The notes under the pieces were generated by a model. The model was not told where the DNA came from. It saw only the letters and a program-made list of their open reading frames with translations, and made no database searches. A DNA stretch of 7,798 nt, from positions 1 to 7,798 of the forward strand of contig DASWIV010000219.1 in NCBI GenBank assembly GCA_036397475.1, read 5' to 3'. Positions 1 through 7,300 of the stretch are shown here, in pieces. The DNA comes from DASWIV01 sp036397475. GTDB taxonomy: Bacteria; JAJVIF01; JAPKYR01. Position 1 is the first letter of the stretch; each line of letters starts with the position of its first letter. The position numbers and the translations under genes are program-made.

Positions 1-203
1 GTATCTTGTTCTGCTTTTCATTTTTTTATTTGTCCGTTTTTTTGTGGATTTTAGCAGGTATACATGTGGATATATCGGCAACTGGCAGCCTGTTCTTTGA
101 GATATTATATATAATGTTTCTGATAGACCGGAATTTACAGAAGTATTTCTGTCGGTTAAATTAGGTGAACCAGTACCATATACCTCCTCATACTACACCG
201 TAA
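1..203 (-). promoter_or_regulatory. AT-rich 5' leader of a gene beyond the left edge, with candidate 7-codon leader ORF and hairpin
   Basis: This stretch has no long coding frame. On the minus strand it would be the start of the transcript from the promoter at 237-210. It contains a perfect AGGAGG (188-183), then ATG at 179-177 opening a seven-codon ORF (MVLVHLI, TAA at 158-156). An in-frame ATG at 191-189 would add four codons. A hairpin follows at once: outer stem ACCG/CGGT (156-153 with 130-127) and inner stem ACAGAA/TTCTGT (152-147 with 142-137) around a 4-nt loop, with a 6-nt bulge. A 12-bp all-AT palindrome lies at 104-115. Near the edge an ATG at 21-19 opens a frame MKSRTRY that leaves the window. 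Its only upstream SD-like element is a weak GGA, so it may or may not be the real downstream gene. The leader-peptide or attenuator reading is inference; no U-tract follows the hairpin. Confidence 0.4.
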
Positions 204-209
204 CTTAAA

Positions 210-237
210 ATTATACGTAAAATTTTAGCCTTGTAAA
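210..237 (-). promoter_or_regulatory. Sigma70-type promoter reading toward the left edge
   Basis: On the minus strand a -35 box TTTACA (237-232, five of six consensus bases) is followed by a 16-bp spacer and a perfect -10 box TATAAT (215-210). Transcription would begin near 203. It lies just downstream of the terminator of the chaperone-like gene and points away from it, so it would start a new unit whose coding region is mostly outside the window. Confidence 0.65.
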
Positions 238-282
238 GCGTTTCCGAATTTATCATGCTCCCGAATTCCTGAGATTATAGAA

Positions 283-304
283 AATGCCCCTGCTACGGGG
301 CATT
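283..304 (-). terminator. Intrinsic terminator of the PpiD/SurA-like gene
   Basis: An 8-bp GC-rich perfect stem, AATGCCCC paired with GGGGCATT, encloses a 6-nt loop. It lies about 40 nt after the TAG stop at 348-346. On the minus strand the 3' arm ends in TT and runs into two more T's, so the U-tract is short (four) and release may be incomplete. Read on the plus strand there is no T run after the stem, so it is assigned to the minus strand. Confidence 0.65.
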
Positions 305-345
305 GTAAATTTCAGATGAAAAATGAAATTCAGGATCTATTCAGG

Positions 346-2634
346 CTATTCGTCAGTCAGAAGTCCGACTGCGTCGTCTGACGGCGGCTCGTCCGGTTCA
401 TTCACCGGTAACTGCTGGATCTGCTGCTGCCGCATTGCATCCTGTTCAGCCTGCTGCTGCTGCCTGATTTCGAGCAATTCCTGGTATTTGACCTCGATCT
501 CCGCCTGGAGATCTTCCAGCGTCTGGCGGTCTTCCGCCGATAGAGGTCCGGAGGCGGTAGCTTTCTGAACGATCGGTACTCCCGGTAAAGCTCTGATTTC
601 AGGTGATTCGGGAGTTTCCACATCCTCACCGACCGTACTGCCCTCGCTGCTATCATCAGTTACATCCGCGTCTTCAACAGGTGTATCCGGATTGATGGCA
701 TCATCGTTTGCTCCCGGGGGAGCTTCATCGGTTGCTTGAGGGGTTTCATCCGTTTCCGCCATCTCGCCGGACTCTTCCGGTGTGATGGTATCGGTCTGAG
801 TTTCATCCGGGAGCCAGTTCTGATCGGTATCCGCAAGGGTGATTCCGAGTTCTTCCTCCGGAAGAACCTGTGCCACCCATGGGTCCGGTCTTTCTCCACC
901 GGCAGCTTCCACCGCTTTATCATCTGCGGTGACAACAGCGTTGACAAGTCCACGTACTTCGTTAACCAGGTCAAAACTGTCAGATGAGAATTCGTACGCG
1001 GTCTGGATATCGTGGATGAGAGCCGGTGTGAGCTGCTCACGTGTAATATTGATCGAAGCTCTCTGCTTGTGAGCGAATGGCTGCCTGTCTTCGATCTCGA
1101 TAGCGCGATTTAAATTCAGCAGTGATAGTACAAAATATCCCTGCTGATTAAGCTCGATAGCTTCTGGTACTTCAGGGAATTCACCGTCGATCATATCGGG
1201 ATTCGAGAAGAAATCTTCCTGGATGGCCATAAACCAGTCCCGTTGCTGCAGGAACGCGAGAGTGGCCCAGAAATTTCCGATTAAATATCGAAGTCGCGCC
1301 TCTTCCGCATCAATAGCGTACTGGATATCAACAATATCTCCCTGCTGGGCCGGGCGATTGAAATTCGCGTCAAGCGCTTCGTAAAGATCGTGGGCTGCGA
1401 GGTCGTACTGCTCAAGGTACATGTGATGGGTTGCCCTTAACTCAGGGTCGTTGATAACTATGTTCATTTTCTCGATGTCATCATTAACATTCTCCTGGAC
1501 CTTCTGCATCGGATCGTCGGCCTGGAGAAATATGACCCTGATATTGGCTTCTTCATAGGCGTTTTTAAGTTCGTCTTCATCTATGATCAGGTTTCCGTCT
1601 TCCGGAAGTTCAAGCTCGCCGGCTTCGACTTTTTCACGTTTTTCCTGCAGAAGCTGATCGTAAAGCAGTGGCCGTGCTTCATCCCATTCGGTTCCGCTTG
1701 CTTCTTTCCTGCTCACGACAGTCACCATCCAGACTCCGAGGTCCGGAGACTCGCCGTTAACGGGGATCGGGTCGCTGATTTCACCGATAGGAAGTGTGAA
1801 CGCGTTGGTTACAACCGCTGCAGGGAGCGAAGTATCGTCCCGTTTAAGAAGCGGTATGAATCCTCCTGATGCCGCCGATTCCTGGTGGTCGGACTCTTCC
1901 ATGGCATATTCCTGGAACGTCTTGACCTCATGACTTACATCTTCCCGGATCTGGGTCGCATTTGCCATCAAGTCGGTCATCAGGTCGTTCCGGATGTTTT
2001 CCTGGAGTTCCTTGACATATTTTTCCGACATAATTTTCTGCCGGATCAACTTTCGTAACTTATCAATGGACAGACCGGGATTCAGCGCTTTTATTCTTGC
2101 CTCGAAAGCCTGGTCGCGCTTGGCGGACGATAAAAAGTCGCCGAACCTCTGGAGTAAGCTACGGTCCTGCGCGGTTTCAGACGCCGGGATCAGTTGTTCT
2201 CTCCACGTGTCGAGCTCTGCCTCTACTTCATCATCTGTTACCACAATTCCGATCTCTCCGGCTCTTATATCAAAGTACTCCATGTCGATAAGCTGTCTCA
2301 AGGTTCGGTATTGCGCGTCCGCTGTAGCTTCCGGTGCCCGCAGCACAATATTCTGCTGATTCATCATTTCGGAATTTTCCCAGGCTTCACGGAACTGCTG
2401 ATATGTGATGACCCTGTCCTGGACCGCCGCGATCGAATCGGTTGCGGAGTTAGTCTGGTACGGGTTCGGGGGAGCCATCTGTTCGCCACAGTTACTTGCG
2501 CCAAATCCGAGCGACCCGCCGAATACCAGCGCGATCCCGGCAACAATATATGCGATAGTGATTTTCTTCGGATCTCTTAATGAGGCTACCAGTCCTTCTC
2601 TACGTGTCCTGGTCCGCCGTTTCTTACTTGCCAT
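346..2634 (-). CDS. Membrane-anchored PpiD/SurA-like periplasmic protein with incomplete parvulin domain, acidic linker and coiled-coil tail
   Basis: The product is 762 aa from ATG 2634-2632. The start is chosen because AAGGAG (2652-2647) lies 12 nt upstream, and because the longer frame's ATG at 2697 falls inside the -10 box of the promoter. Layout: basic N-terminus (residues 3-12), one membrane helix at about 25-46, so N-in with the rest periplasmic as in PpiD. A SurA/PpiD N-terminal chaperone-type fold spans about 66-230. A parvulin-like segment spans about 235-311, with the family pattern SGGF...AFTLPIGEISDPI. The parvulin part is odd: the usual opening strand with its His (HIL) is missing, and the second His (GyHiI) is Trp302 in GVWMV, so isomerase activity is doubtful. 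A helical, possibly TPR-like region covers about 395-570. Residues 583-680 are strongly acidic with no Lys, Arg or His. Residues 698-740 form a Gln-rich coiled coil. The role is probably chaperone or scaffold for exported proteins; this is family inference. It has its own promoter and terminator. Confidence 0.85.
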   Translation of the reverse strand: MASKKRRTRTRREGLVASLRDPKKITIAYIVAGIALVFGGSLGFGASNCGEQMAPPNPYQTNSATDSIAAVQDRVITYQQFREAWENSEMMNQQNIVLRAPEATADAQYRTLRQLIDMEYFDIRAGEIGIVVTDDEVEAELDTWREQLIPASETAQDRSLLQRFGDFLSSAKRDQAFEARIKALNPGLSIDKLRKLIRQKIMSEKYVKELQENIRNDLMTDLMANATQIREDVSHEVKTFQEYAMEESDHQESAASGGFIPLLKRDDTSLPAAVVTNAFTLPIGEISDPIPVNGESPDLGVWMVTVVSRKEASGTEWDEARPLLYDQLLQEKREKVEAGELELPEDGNLIIDEDELKNAYEEANIRVIFLQADDPMQKVQENVNDDIEKMNIVINDPELRATHHMYLEQYDLAAHDLYEALDANFNRPAQQGDIVDIQYAIDAEEARLRYLIGNFWATLAFLQQRDWFMAIQEDFFSNPDMIDGEFPEVPEAIELNQQGYFVLSLLNLNRAIEIEDRQPFAHKQRASINITREQLTPALIHDIQTAYEFSSDSFDLVNEVRGLVNAVVTADDKAVEAAGGERPDPWVAQVLPEEELGITLADTDQNWLPDETQTDTITPEESGEMAETDETPQATDEAPPGANDDAINPDTPVEDADVTDDSSEGSTVGEDVETPESPEIRALPGVPIVQKATASGPLSAEDRQTLEDLQAEIEVKYQELLEIRQQQQAEQDAMRQQQIQQLPVNEPDEPPSDDAVGLLTDE

Positions 2635-2646
2635 TACGAATATTTT

Positions 2647-2652
2647 CTCCTT
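2647..2652 (-). promoter_or_regulatory. Ribosome-binding site deciding the start of the PpiD/SurA-like gene
   Basis: AAGGAG on the minus strand, 12 nt before ATG 2634-2632. The spacing is a little long, but no comparable site precedes the alternative in-frame ATG at 2697-2695. Confidence 0.7.
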
Positions 2653-2695
2653 GCCAAATTTTGCGCCACCCGGACGCAATTCGGCACAAACAATC

Positions 2696-2724
2696 ATCGT
2701 ATTTCACATGGGTTATATTGTCAA
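2696..2724 (-). promoter_or_regulatory. Near-consensus sigma70-type promoter of the PpiD/SurA-like gene
   Basis: On the minus strand a perfect TTGACA (2724-2719) is followed by exactly 17 bp and TACGAT (2701-2696, four of six -10 consensus bases). Transcription would start near 2690, giving a leader of about 55 nt with the AAGGAG site. It sits in the 115-bp gap after the histidine kinase gene, so the chaperone-like gene can be expressed independently. A short A/T-rich stretch just upstream of the -35 box could act as an UP element. Confidence 0.75.
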
Positions 2725-2749
2725 TGAATTTTCGCCGCTTTCGAAATTT

Positions 2750-4210
2750 CTACTTTTCCGTATCTGCCCCGTCCAGCGGAAGTCTCAGTATGAATTCAGC
2801 GCCGCCATCCGGATGATTTCTCGCGATCAGGCTTCCGCCGTGGTTCTTGGCGATCGAATGGCTTACCGATAATCCAAGTCCGGTGCCTTCGCCAGGGGGT
2901 TTAGTGGTAAAGAAGGGATCGAATATTCGCCTGATTATGTCTTCTTTAATACCCTGACCTGTATCAGCCATCGAAAGTTCAATGAATTTATCATCTTCAA
3001 CCTTCATCAGCCTCGTCGCGATGGTAAGTTTCCCTCCTGAATCTTTCATTGACTGGGCAGCGTTCATCGCTATGTTATGTATGATCTGCTGTATCTGTTT
3101 CGGATCGACAACTATTTCCGGAAGCTCATCGTCGAGATTCCAGACTACTTTAATATTCATGAAATACTTATGATATTTGAAGAATTCAAGGATCTGCTGT
3201 GTCAACGAATTTATGTCGGATTTGACCGGCTGTAAAGATGCCGGATTCGCATATTCCAGGAGCCGTTTGATTATGTCCCTGATGCGGTCGATATTCCCGA
3301 GCACCTTCTGGTAAGGGTCTATATCTCCACCCTGTTTCTTGATCCTGCGCTCCAGCATTTCGATTATTGTCCGTATCCCTGCCAGTGGATTGTTGATCTC
3401 GTGAGCGATTCCAGCAGCCAGGAATCCTGTGGTTGCCAGTTTGTCTGCCTGCAGGAGCTGCTCTTCCACCCGGACCGCGTCGGTCCGGTTCTCAACCAGG
3501 ACAAGTACACCATCCTGGCTTCCCATGGAGTCCTTGAGAGGAACCGCGATCAGGCTGACAGTGATATCTCTCGGCCCATCTATCGAAAGAGGGCGATTAT
3601 AAATTCTCGCCTCATCGCCCTGGAGGGCGTAGCGGATATATTCGAGCAGGTCAGGATTAAAATACCTGGATATGGTGTCGAATTTCTGGTCTATCAGGGC
3701 GTTTGGAGGCTTGCTTCCAAGCATTGCCGTCATGGCATGATTTATTGTTTTGATCTTCTCGGTGGTATCAAGTGTAAATATTCCGATGGGCGCAGACCTG
3801 AGGATCGAATTTCCAAGCTCAGCGCGTTTCCGCAACTCTTCCTCGAATTTCTTCCTCTCGGAGATGTCGTGCCCTACAAATAAGATACCTTCCAGTACAC
3901 CTTCAACATCCAGGATAGGATTCGCGGAAACGTACGACGGAAAAACATCTCCATTTTCCCGTTGCAGGAGAATTTCGCCATGCCAGCCTTCGCCTTTTCT
4001 GATGAATTCGAACAGGTCGTCCGCAAGATCCCTCGAATGTTCCTCCACCAGCGACAGGAGCGGTTTTCGCAGCAACTTGTCCTTCGGATAACCGAGGATT
4101 TTCGCGGCGAAGTTATTCGCGAACGTCACACGTCCCGACGGAGTGCTGGTCAGGATCAGGTCTGTGGCGTCCTCGATATAGCGATGCAGGGTTTCCGGAT
4201 GAATTTTCAT
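2750..4210 (-). CDS. Cytoplasmic two-PAS sensor histidine kinase (NtrB/AtoS-like), orphan
   Basis: The product is 486 aa from ATG 4210-4208. PAS 1 spans about residues 8-120 (ending GHDISERKK, a PAC-type end). PAS 2 spans about 132-250. The HisKA domain has the H-box AAGIAHEINNPLAG with phospho-acceptor His270 (codon 3403-3401). The HATPase domain has the N-box IIHNIAMNAAQSM (377-389), G1 DTGQG (416-420), F-box FDPFF (430-434) and G2 GEGTGLGLS (440-448). All catalytic boxes are intact, so it should autophosphorylate and pass phosphate to a response regulator, which is not encoded in this window. No membrane segment is present, so the signal is probably cytoplasmic. The ligand of the PAS domains cannot be read from the sequence. 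Start choice: the same frame stays open up to ATG 4327, but that extension runs through the upstream gene's terminator, so it is probably not translated. A TTG at 4222-4220 preceded by GGTGA (4235-4231, 8-nt spacing) is a credible alternative start adding four residues. Confidence 0.9.
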   Translation of the reverse strand: MKIHPETLHRYIEDATDLILTSTPSGRVTFANNFAAKILGYPKDKLLRKPLLSLVEEHSRDLADDLFEFIRKGEGWHGEILLQRENGDVFPSYVSANPILDVEGVLEGILFVGHDISERKKFEEELRKRAELGNSILRSAPIGIFTLDTTEKIKTINHAMTAMLGSKPPNALIDQKFDTISRYFNPDLLEYIRYALQGDEARIYNRPLSIDGPRDITVSLIAVPLKDSMGSQDGVLVLVENRTDAVRVEEQLLQADKLATTGFLAAGIAHEINNPLAGIRTIIEMLERRIKKQGGDIDPYQKVLGNIDRIRDIIKRLLEYANPASLQPVKSDINSLTQQILEFFKYHKYFMNIKVVWNLDDELPEIVVDPKQIQQIIHNIAMNAAQSMKDSGGKLTIATRLMKVEDDKFIELSMADTGQGIKEDIIRRIFDPFFTTKPPGEGTGLGLSVSHSIAKNHGGSLIARNHPDGGAEFILRLPLDGADTEK

Positions 4211-4255
4211 ACCGTTAATCAATATTAATATCACCGGAAATGCGGAATTAAGAAT

Positions 4256-4317
4256 CCAAGGCAAGAATGTTAAAGAGCGCTGATAGAAAAAAGCCCTCCA
4301 TAACTGTCGGGCCTTGG
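4256..4317 (-). repeat. Inverted repeat CCAAGGC/GCCTTGG flanking the terminator
   Basis: CCAAGGC (4256-4262) and its exact reverse complement GCCTTGG (4311-4317) lie 48 bp apart. The 4311-4317 copy overlaps the 5' arm of the terminator hairpin, so in RNA that arm could pair either with the terminator 3' arm or with the more distal copy. Seven bases could match by chance; a regulatory role is not shown. Confidence 0.3.
4287..4315 (-). terminator. Intrinsic terminator of the kinase/phosphatase-like scaffold gene
   Basis: On the minus strand AAGGCCC (4315-4309) pairs with GGGCTTT (4296-4290), seven pairs including one G-U, around a 12-nt loop. The 3' arm runs into a stretch of six T's (4292-4287). 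It lies 28 nt after the TAA stop at 4345-4343 and before the histidine kinase start. It therefore separates the two genes into different transcripts, and it argues against a histidine kinase start upstream of it. Confidence 0.75.
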
Positions 4318-4342
4318 TATTTCTCATCGAGTGAATTACATA

Positions 4343-7300
4343 TTACTTCCTCTTTTTCACTTTGCCTGATTTCCCGCGCTGCGAAAATGGGCGGCGAATT
4401 CCGTGTTTCACTTTGCTCGTAGTTTCAGCCATCGCTCCGGTAATGCTTCTCGCGCGTTTTTGCGAGACTTCAAGGCTGTTCTTCGCTTTTTCATTGAGAG
4501 GGTCCATTTCCAGAGCCCGTTTAAATGCCCTGATTGCCAGAGTGAACAGCGCCTCCCGGAAGTAATAAGCGCCAAGGGCGTTATAAACTGACGGTGAGTT
4601 CGGTGCAGCCGCGACTGCCATCTCGTACTCTTCCCTTGATTTATCTATATTTCCTCTTTCATAGAGAATATCGCCCATTCGTATATGCCCGTCGGCGAAT
4701 CCCGGGAAAAGATCCAGCGATTTCCTGCAGTGCTTAATTGCAAGCTCAAGCTGCCCCTTCAGACGGTATGCCTGAGCCAGCTGGAAATTTACTGAAAAAC
4801 TGTCAGGCTTAATTTCCAGAGCCTTGGTCAGTTCCGTCAACGCCTTATCGACCATGCCTTCCTCGAGCAACTGCGAACCCTTGGTCACATAATGATGAAT
4901 CACCGGTGCCGCGGGGAAAGAACCAGGTGAGAATTTGGCGGTGTCCATGACTTCACCGAACTGCACCACGACACACGACATGCCTTCCTTGCTCTCAGTA
5001 GCTCTGGTTCCCTTAAATCTCGAACTCGCAAGGGTGATGATTCTTTCAGCAGCGTCCTGTGAATCAATGGTACTCGTCACGCAATTACGTATCTCGACCT
5101 CGGATAATACCCGTCCCAGTTCCGACGAACCTATGATCAGCACATCGCCGGTTCTCATGTGGCGCTCGGTCATATCGGGAGTGATGGTCAGTTCCTTCCC
5201 GATCATGCTTTTTTCCCGGGTGCTTCTGAGGAAGGTCCTGATTGTTCCCGCTCTGAGCATATAAGCGAAACCCGATCCCGCCCGGGCTAGGTAAAGCCGA
5301 TTTTTCAGGATATAAGCGACAACCATTTCCGCGCCAATCGTGCCGATCTTGTTCAGCCTGAACGCTTCCTGGTTAACGACTCCATTCGCCCTTTGAAACG
5401 CCGAGACACCAAGCTGTCCAGGATCGTCGAGGAGATCGAGGCGGCTCAGCGACGAATATGAGAATACCTGCTCAGCTTCGTTAAGCGCGAGGTTCGCGCA
5501 CCTGGCAGCGTCCGCAGGCGGGCCGACCCCTGACGCGACCGCGAACGATCCCCGTACGCCAATCGACAAAAGCGGGTACCGCATCGCGTACATTGTTTTT
5601 ACCTCCTCGGCGGGAAATTCATCTTCGGGGAGATCGTCCGATACTTCCATCACCGAGTAATAACTTGCCGAGCCGGGGATGAATGACAGGTTAACATCCT
5701 CGGTTTCCCTCGCCACGACATTCGCGTGATAATCTTCGAGGTCCTCAAGGACTTCGTTCCACGATGAATATCGCGATGTGAAATCCTTCTTGAGCGCGCG
5801 CTCGATAATCCTTCTCAGGTCCTTGGTGATCGGCGCTGTATCCAGGTCCGATGAGGGGTCGTGATATACGTGCAGTCCGGCTATCTGGTGAGGTTCGCCG
5901 TGGATCAGGTCCTTTCCCGTAACCAGGTAGTACAGCAGAAGCCCCCATGAGTAAACATCCGAAGCTGTTGTCAGGTCGCCGATTCCGGTCACCTGCTCGG
6001 GGCTGAGATACTCCGCGCGGTTGAGTTTCGAGCTTGAGTCGTAAAAAATATCCCTCTCAAGTCCGGTTAATTTTGCTCTAAGTTTCGGACTCGATACGAC
6101 AAATATGCTTTCAGGGGATATTCGCCCAAAATAATCTACACCCTGTGCCTTCAGGAACTTCAATCCATCCGCGATATTCTGTCCGAGTTTTACAGCATCC
6201 GATTCACTCATCGGACCATGTTCCGCCACATAATCCGCGGCTGTATGATGCCTCAGTTCGCTTACGAAAAAGTACGCTCCTTTATCCCTGCCGTGGTCGA
6301 GAATCCTCAGAATATTCGGATGTTCCCAGTCCTCGTACGCCTTGAGCCTCTCGCCCCAGTCGGCATCGAGTTGGTTTGTCTTGGGTATCCTGTAAAACCA
6401 GACCATAACCGGAGTATCTGTGGTTACGTGTGTGGCGTTGTAAATTACGAGGTCCTTGCCCGGCGACGGTCCGTGTTCGCCGCCTATATCCGCCATCCTC
6501 TCTTCGAGACGGAATTTTCCCTTGATTGTGGTTCCCTGGTCGATAAGTTGTATATTTATTCCCTGGTCGTTACTTCCACCCAGGAGATGATCAATATCCT
6601 CCGACAGTTCAGCGAATGTCTGATACCTGTCACCGGGATTTTTTTCGAGTGACTTGATCAGTATGTCGTGGAATACAAGCGGGATCTCATATCTATCCTG
6701 AATTCGGGGAGCGGCATCGTCTTCCAGGTGCGCGTTCATCACTTCTTCAGGAGTGCCGTTGAAAAGTGTCTCACCTGCAACAAGCCTGTACAACAGCAAT
6801 CCGAGAGAATATATATCCGCCCTCTGGTCGGGAGGCGATTCCGGATCATCGACCAGAATTTCCGGTGCCATGTAAGGATAAGCCGACGGTGGCACTCCAA
6901 AATTCTCATGGATGAATTTATTTGTCTCTGGAAGCCTGAAGTCCTTGATATAAACGTCGTCGCCGGCGGGATTTATAAGGATATGTTCCGGTTTCAACTC
7001 ACCGTGGCACGTCATTACGCCCTTTGTGTTCAGGTACTCAAGTATCGCGACAATTTTCCGGATAATCCTGAGAGCCATTTCGCTTGTGAGTTTTCCCCTG
7101 TCTTCAAGGATTGTAGAAAGTGACGAGGGTACGTAGGATTCAACAATGTAATATTGATTCGCGTGCCATCCCTGGGCGATAAAATCGACGACATGAGGAT
7201 GCTTAAGTTGTGCGCGTGTATACAGGTCCTTGTTGATAGCCCTGACAAATCCCTCTTCACGCGACAATTTCTCATCGTAGAATTTCAGGGTAACGAATTT

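Noticed and set aside
110..115. Plus-strand TATAAT as a promoter
   Set aside because: No -35 box at 16-18 bp and no plus-strand gene downstream.
308..330. Inverted repeat AATTTCA/TGAAATT between the chaperone-like gene stop and its terminator
   Set aside because: Seven weak AT-rich pairs with a 9-nt loop; no clear function next to the much stronger GC-rich terminator hairpin.
2488..2502. Lipobox at Cys49 of the PpiD/SurA-like protein
   Set aside because: The residues before Cys are ASN; Asn at -1 and Ala at -3 do not fit a lipobox, so an uncleaved membrane anchor is more likely.
2635..2697. 21-residue N-terminal extension of the PpiD/SurA-like protein from ATG 2697
   Set aside because: That ATG overlaps the -10 box of the promoter and would not be in the mRNA; ATG 2634 has an AAGGAG site.
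2730..2746. Hairpin TTTCG/CGAAA after the histidine kinase stop as a terminator
   Set aside because: The stem is only five pairs, AT-rich, and no T run follows.
3401..3883. 160-residue open frame on the plus strand opposite the histidine kinase
   Set aside because: It lies wholly antisense to conserved PAS and HisKA coding sequence and its translation resembles no family; the same holds for the plus-strand frames at 6218-7123 opposite the kinase-like domains.
4250..4274. Promoter for the histidine kinase from TTAACA (4273-4268, minus strand)
   Set aside because: The -35 match is good (five of six) but no acceptable -10 box follows at 16-18 bp; the best hexamer is CTTAAT at 15 bp. A promoter is expected after the terminator but I cannot place it.
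4211..4327. N-terminal extension of the histidine kinase to ATG 4327, including a hydrophobic stretch that might be read as a membrane helix
   Set aside because: The extension spans the hairpin and T-run terminator at 4315-4287, has no SD at proper spacing before ATG 4327, and shows no family similarity; the hydrophobic look comes from AT-rich intergenic DNA.
4336..4353. AGAGGAAG followed by ATG-TAA just after the scaffold stop codon, a possible start-stop element
   Set aside because: The purine run is simply the Lys-Arg-Lys codons at the protein end, and a one-codon ORF has no other support.
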